From Diploscapter coronatus (taxonomy: Eukaryota; Nematoda; Chromadorea; Rhabditida; Rhabditidae): DNA of 64,000 bases. The translations under genes and the position numbers were made by a program. The stretch is from NCBI GenBank assembly GCA_964036155.1, contig OZ038422.1, positions 71,757,201-71,821,200 on the forward strand, in the 5' to 3' direction. A model generated the notes under the pieces. That model ran no database searches. It was not told where the DNA came from and saw nothing but the letters and a program-made list of their open reading frames with translations. Of this stretch, positions 61,662 through 64,000 are shown piece after piece; positions within the stretch are counted from its first letter, which is position 1, and every line of letters begins with the position of its first letter.

Positions 61662-62858
61662 ACACTGATGAGATGATGAGAAGAGGAATATCATGCATTC
61701 CATTTGTTAGGTGATTTGATATGACCCAATGAGAAGAGGTAGATACTGCATACTCTTCGCAACTTGCCTCTTCCATGCTTCGCCCACTATTTTTCTTTGC
61801 CTTCCCTGAGAGGCGAAAAGAGCCAGAGCGAGGAGAAAGGAAATAACGAGCGAGAAGGCGGAGTGTGTGTGTATGTGCAAAATCGAGTTGCTAAGAGCAT
61901 ACAATACAGTATCTACATTCCCACATGCCGTGATACAGCAATTCCTAACTATCAGATCACATGAAATAATAATTATTATTGTGTGCATTCTCCAAAAAAA
62001 ACACAATGCCTTCAGAATGCTAATTTTAAAAATTTCTTCTTTCTATGTAAGTGATTCTTAACCAGGCTTGGCAAATTGAATTTTTACGTTCACAAACGTT
62101 GGGATATTGGTGCATAATTTTGACAAAGTGGCCATATGAATTTGAAACTAAATTTTAATTTCTAGTTATTTTTGGATTCTATGATTCCTAAATCAAATTT
62201 GTATAAAAATTCTGGTGTCATATAACTTGTGATTGTGATGAGAAATTCGATTATTTTTTAATATGGTGAAGTCTAGTTCTACTATTCTGAATTCTAGTTT
62301 AATCTATTATTTCAGTTAAAATGTATGTAAAATTGTTTATTATTTACATGTTTGCCAGAGATTACGAATAACGGCTAATAAAACGGAAAAAATGATAGCT
62401 ATTGATCATAAAGAATGATGCAGAGTGGTCACAGTGCTTTGAGTTGTCTGGCGTCATTTTTTCAAAAAAAAACTGTTATAACTTTCTATTTATATATTAT
62501 TTTTAAAATTATTTCTTTATTAAAATGTTCTTAGAAATATCCCTGACAATATAAATATAATATTTTCAACAAAAAAATTATGTAAAGTTAGAAAAAAAAA
62601 CGATTTTTAGAGGATTTCGCCGGACAAGGCAAAGCACTGCGGTGGTGGTGGAAGTAAGCAAAATGCGACATTGATTTCAATCGTTGAGAGTTAACCAGTC
62701 ATATGAGTCGTGATTATGAGTAAAGCATAGCACCAACAAAGTAGGGAAATGTTCAAATTACAAATGAAAAAGCGTCCTTGAGATAGAATGTCAAGATCAG
62801 ATTCAATCAAGCTTGTCCCCTAAAATTTCCTTCTTATGAAAAGAGTAACAAAATGAAC
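61662..62858. other. Spacer between the convergent nuclear receptor and last gene
   Basis: It contains the element at 61711-61965 just after the receptor stop, then AT-rich DNA. No exon recognised. Confidence 0.5.
61711..61965. mobile_element. Inverted-repeat element related to 12628-13294
   Basis: Left arm GTAGATACTGCATACTCTT with GCAACT; right arm reversed GTAGATACTGTATTGTATG with TCTTAGCAACT. The left inner part (GCTTCGCCCACTATTTTTC) resembles the end of the 12.6-13.3 kb element (GCTCCGCCCACTTTTTCC). Confidence 0.6.
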
Positions 62859-64000
62859 TTACTGAAGAATTTTGGCGTCGTAGAGATTTAGTAGGAATTC
62901 ACAGATGAATATGCCCTAAAATTAGTCATTCATTAAACTTTTTTTTTTTAAATCGCCTTTCTTTATTCAAAAATATACAGGATGTTTCGTTTATCTCTAT
63001 TTTATTTTTTGAATACCAATTTCTGCAGAAATGCGCACTTTTTGCGTCTCGATTGCGGACTTTTCGATCCGTACTGTCTTTAGGCGTAAATGACGTTGGA
63101 AAAATTCTTCCTTTCAGTGTATTGTCGAGCTCTTCAAGTTAATCAACTTTCGTTCCAGAACTTATTTTAAAATGTGCGCACACACAGAGATATGAATTTT
63201 TGAAAATTTTCTTAGATATCAAAAATTAGCTTCTCCAAAAACAGGTGGTTTTATGGGTATGGGTAATTGGTTTCAACTCAAGAGCTGTACCAAACAAAAC
63301 TATAATGTAGGGAGAGTATCATGCAGAAAAAACCGTACTCAATTTGGATCAAGAATAAAAGTTATTCAAAAAGTAAATTGGGGAGATAAACTTGAAACAC
63401 CCTGTACTAATGTTTTTTAGGTTTTTTTTCGAATTCTAGAAGCATATAATTTTGTATCGTCAGAAATTTACTTACAGCAGTCCCGTAGGGCCACCAGCGA
63501 TCGGGAAGAGTCTCGATGAGCCACCAGACCACGAGAAGCGAGCCGATCAGGAACAGAACTGCGCACACGATCGAGTAGATCTGGAAATCCTCTATTTCAA
63601 TAAATTCCCGGAGAGAATGGAATTGATTAACGGCAAGTTAGAAATCATGATTAATCAAACTCGATCTATGCGAGATTATATACAGCGGTGAGAGGAGGTT
63701 TCGAACGAATCAAGCATCATTTGTAAGAGGAAATTCAAAAGCTCTTCATCACTAGCGAACCCGGAAGAAGCTTGAAGGGTTTGTAAGCGTGTTAATCCTC
63801 TATACGTATTCGAAATTTCAAAGCGATTCGCCCATAGAAAGTGGATTGGTTCATGATGTTAGCGTTTAACGCTTAGCTCCAAACTTCTTCTAACTACTGT
63901 ATGAAAAAAGTTCTTCCTCTATCATTCCTCACCCAATTTTATCAAATGAATTGAGAACGTGAAAGACTTCTGACTTCTAAATAGTCTTATCTTACCTTTT
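62859..64000 (-). CDS. C-terminal exons of a multi-pass membrane protein (5' part off window)
   Basis: Exons on the minus strand: at least 64000-63996 (five bases ending AAAAG before donor GTAAGA), 63580-63476, and 62915-62859 with a TAA stop. Exon 63580-63476 encodes a transmembrane helix (IYSIVCAVLFLIGSLLVVWW) followed by LIETLPDRWWPYGTA. The last exon encodes GIFICEFLLNLYDAKILQ. Phases agree for the last two. The stop overlaps a possible donor (CAGTAAG), and an alternative last exon near 62820 would add only a few residues. The family was not recognised; the pattern suggests a small tetraspan-type protein. Intron 62916-63475 holds a mariner-like MITE. Confidence 0.65.
62978..63404. mobile_element. 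427-base mariner-like MITE
   Basis: Terminal repeats CAGGATGTTTCGTTTATCTC and, reversed, CAGGGTGTTTCAAGTTTATC, both flanked by TA (62976-62977 and 63405-63406). The right half is homologous to 34575-34795 in opposite orientation. It has no transposase. Confidence 0.85.

Overview
The window is from a nematode genome, most likely a chromadorean (Rhabditina-type) worm. It is AT-rich, its genes have many small introns (often 41-60 bases), and its gene families are typical of nematodes: a gpa-3 type G-alpha subunit, transthyretin-like protein, Srd chemoreceptor, C-type lectin, P450, supplementary nuclear receptor. Several genes have a TTTCAG-like acceptor just before the start codon, which fits spliced-leader trans-splicing. 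Nothing prokaryotic or viral was seen. All gene models below were built by hand from splice signals, reading phase and family knowledge; where exon lengths sum to whole codons I say so.

Layout, left to right. 391-3951 (-): gpa-3-like G-alpha, last exon off the left edge. 3952-9015: non-coding, with foldback elements. 9016-10536 (-): transthyretin-like secreted protein. 10849-12247 (+): a small single-pass membrane protein whose tail carries three PY motifs spaced like those of Commissureless/NDFIP-type Nedd4 adaptors, possibly with an upstream ectodomain. 12628-13294: large inverted-repeat element. 13696-15144 (-): GPI-anchored Ly6/ODR-2-like protein. 15145-19183: repeat-rich DNA with a 370-base palindrome and a GC-rich island bounded by perfect 34-base inverted repeats. 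19184-24576 (+): neuronal calcium sensor/KChIP-like protein with one intact EF-hand. 25867-29862 (-): SLC52 riboflavin transporter, complete. 31480-33724 (-): Srd chemoreceptor. 35506-39975 (-): secreted lectin with two TSR modules, a mucin linker and a C-type lectin domain. 41005-43873 (-): cytochrome P450 with a broken splice junction. 45619-48350 (-): delta-9 acyl-CoA desaturase. 49247-51380 (-): ELO fatty-acid elongase. 52355-52918 (-): small secreted cysteine-containing protein. 56586-61661 (+): nuclear hormone receptor. 62859-64000 (-): C-terminal exons of a membrane protein that runs off the right edge.

Functional links are modest. The elongase and desaturase lie head to tail and act in the same fatty-acid pathway. 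gpa-3, the srd receptor, the ODR-2-like Ly6 protein and the calcium sensor are all of chemosensory or neuronal type, but they are dispersed and do not form an operon. Introns and intergenic DNA are densely seeded with short inverted-repeat (MITE-like) elements of several families, including a 65-base hAT-like copy with an 8-base target duplication and a TA-flanked mariner-like copy.
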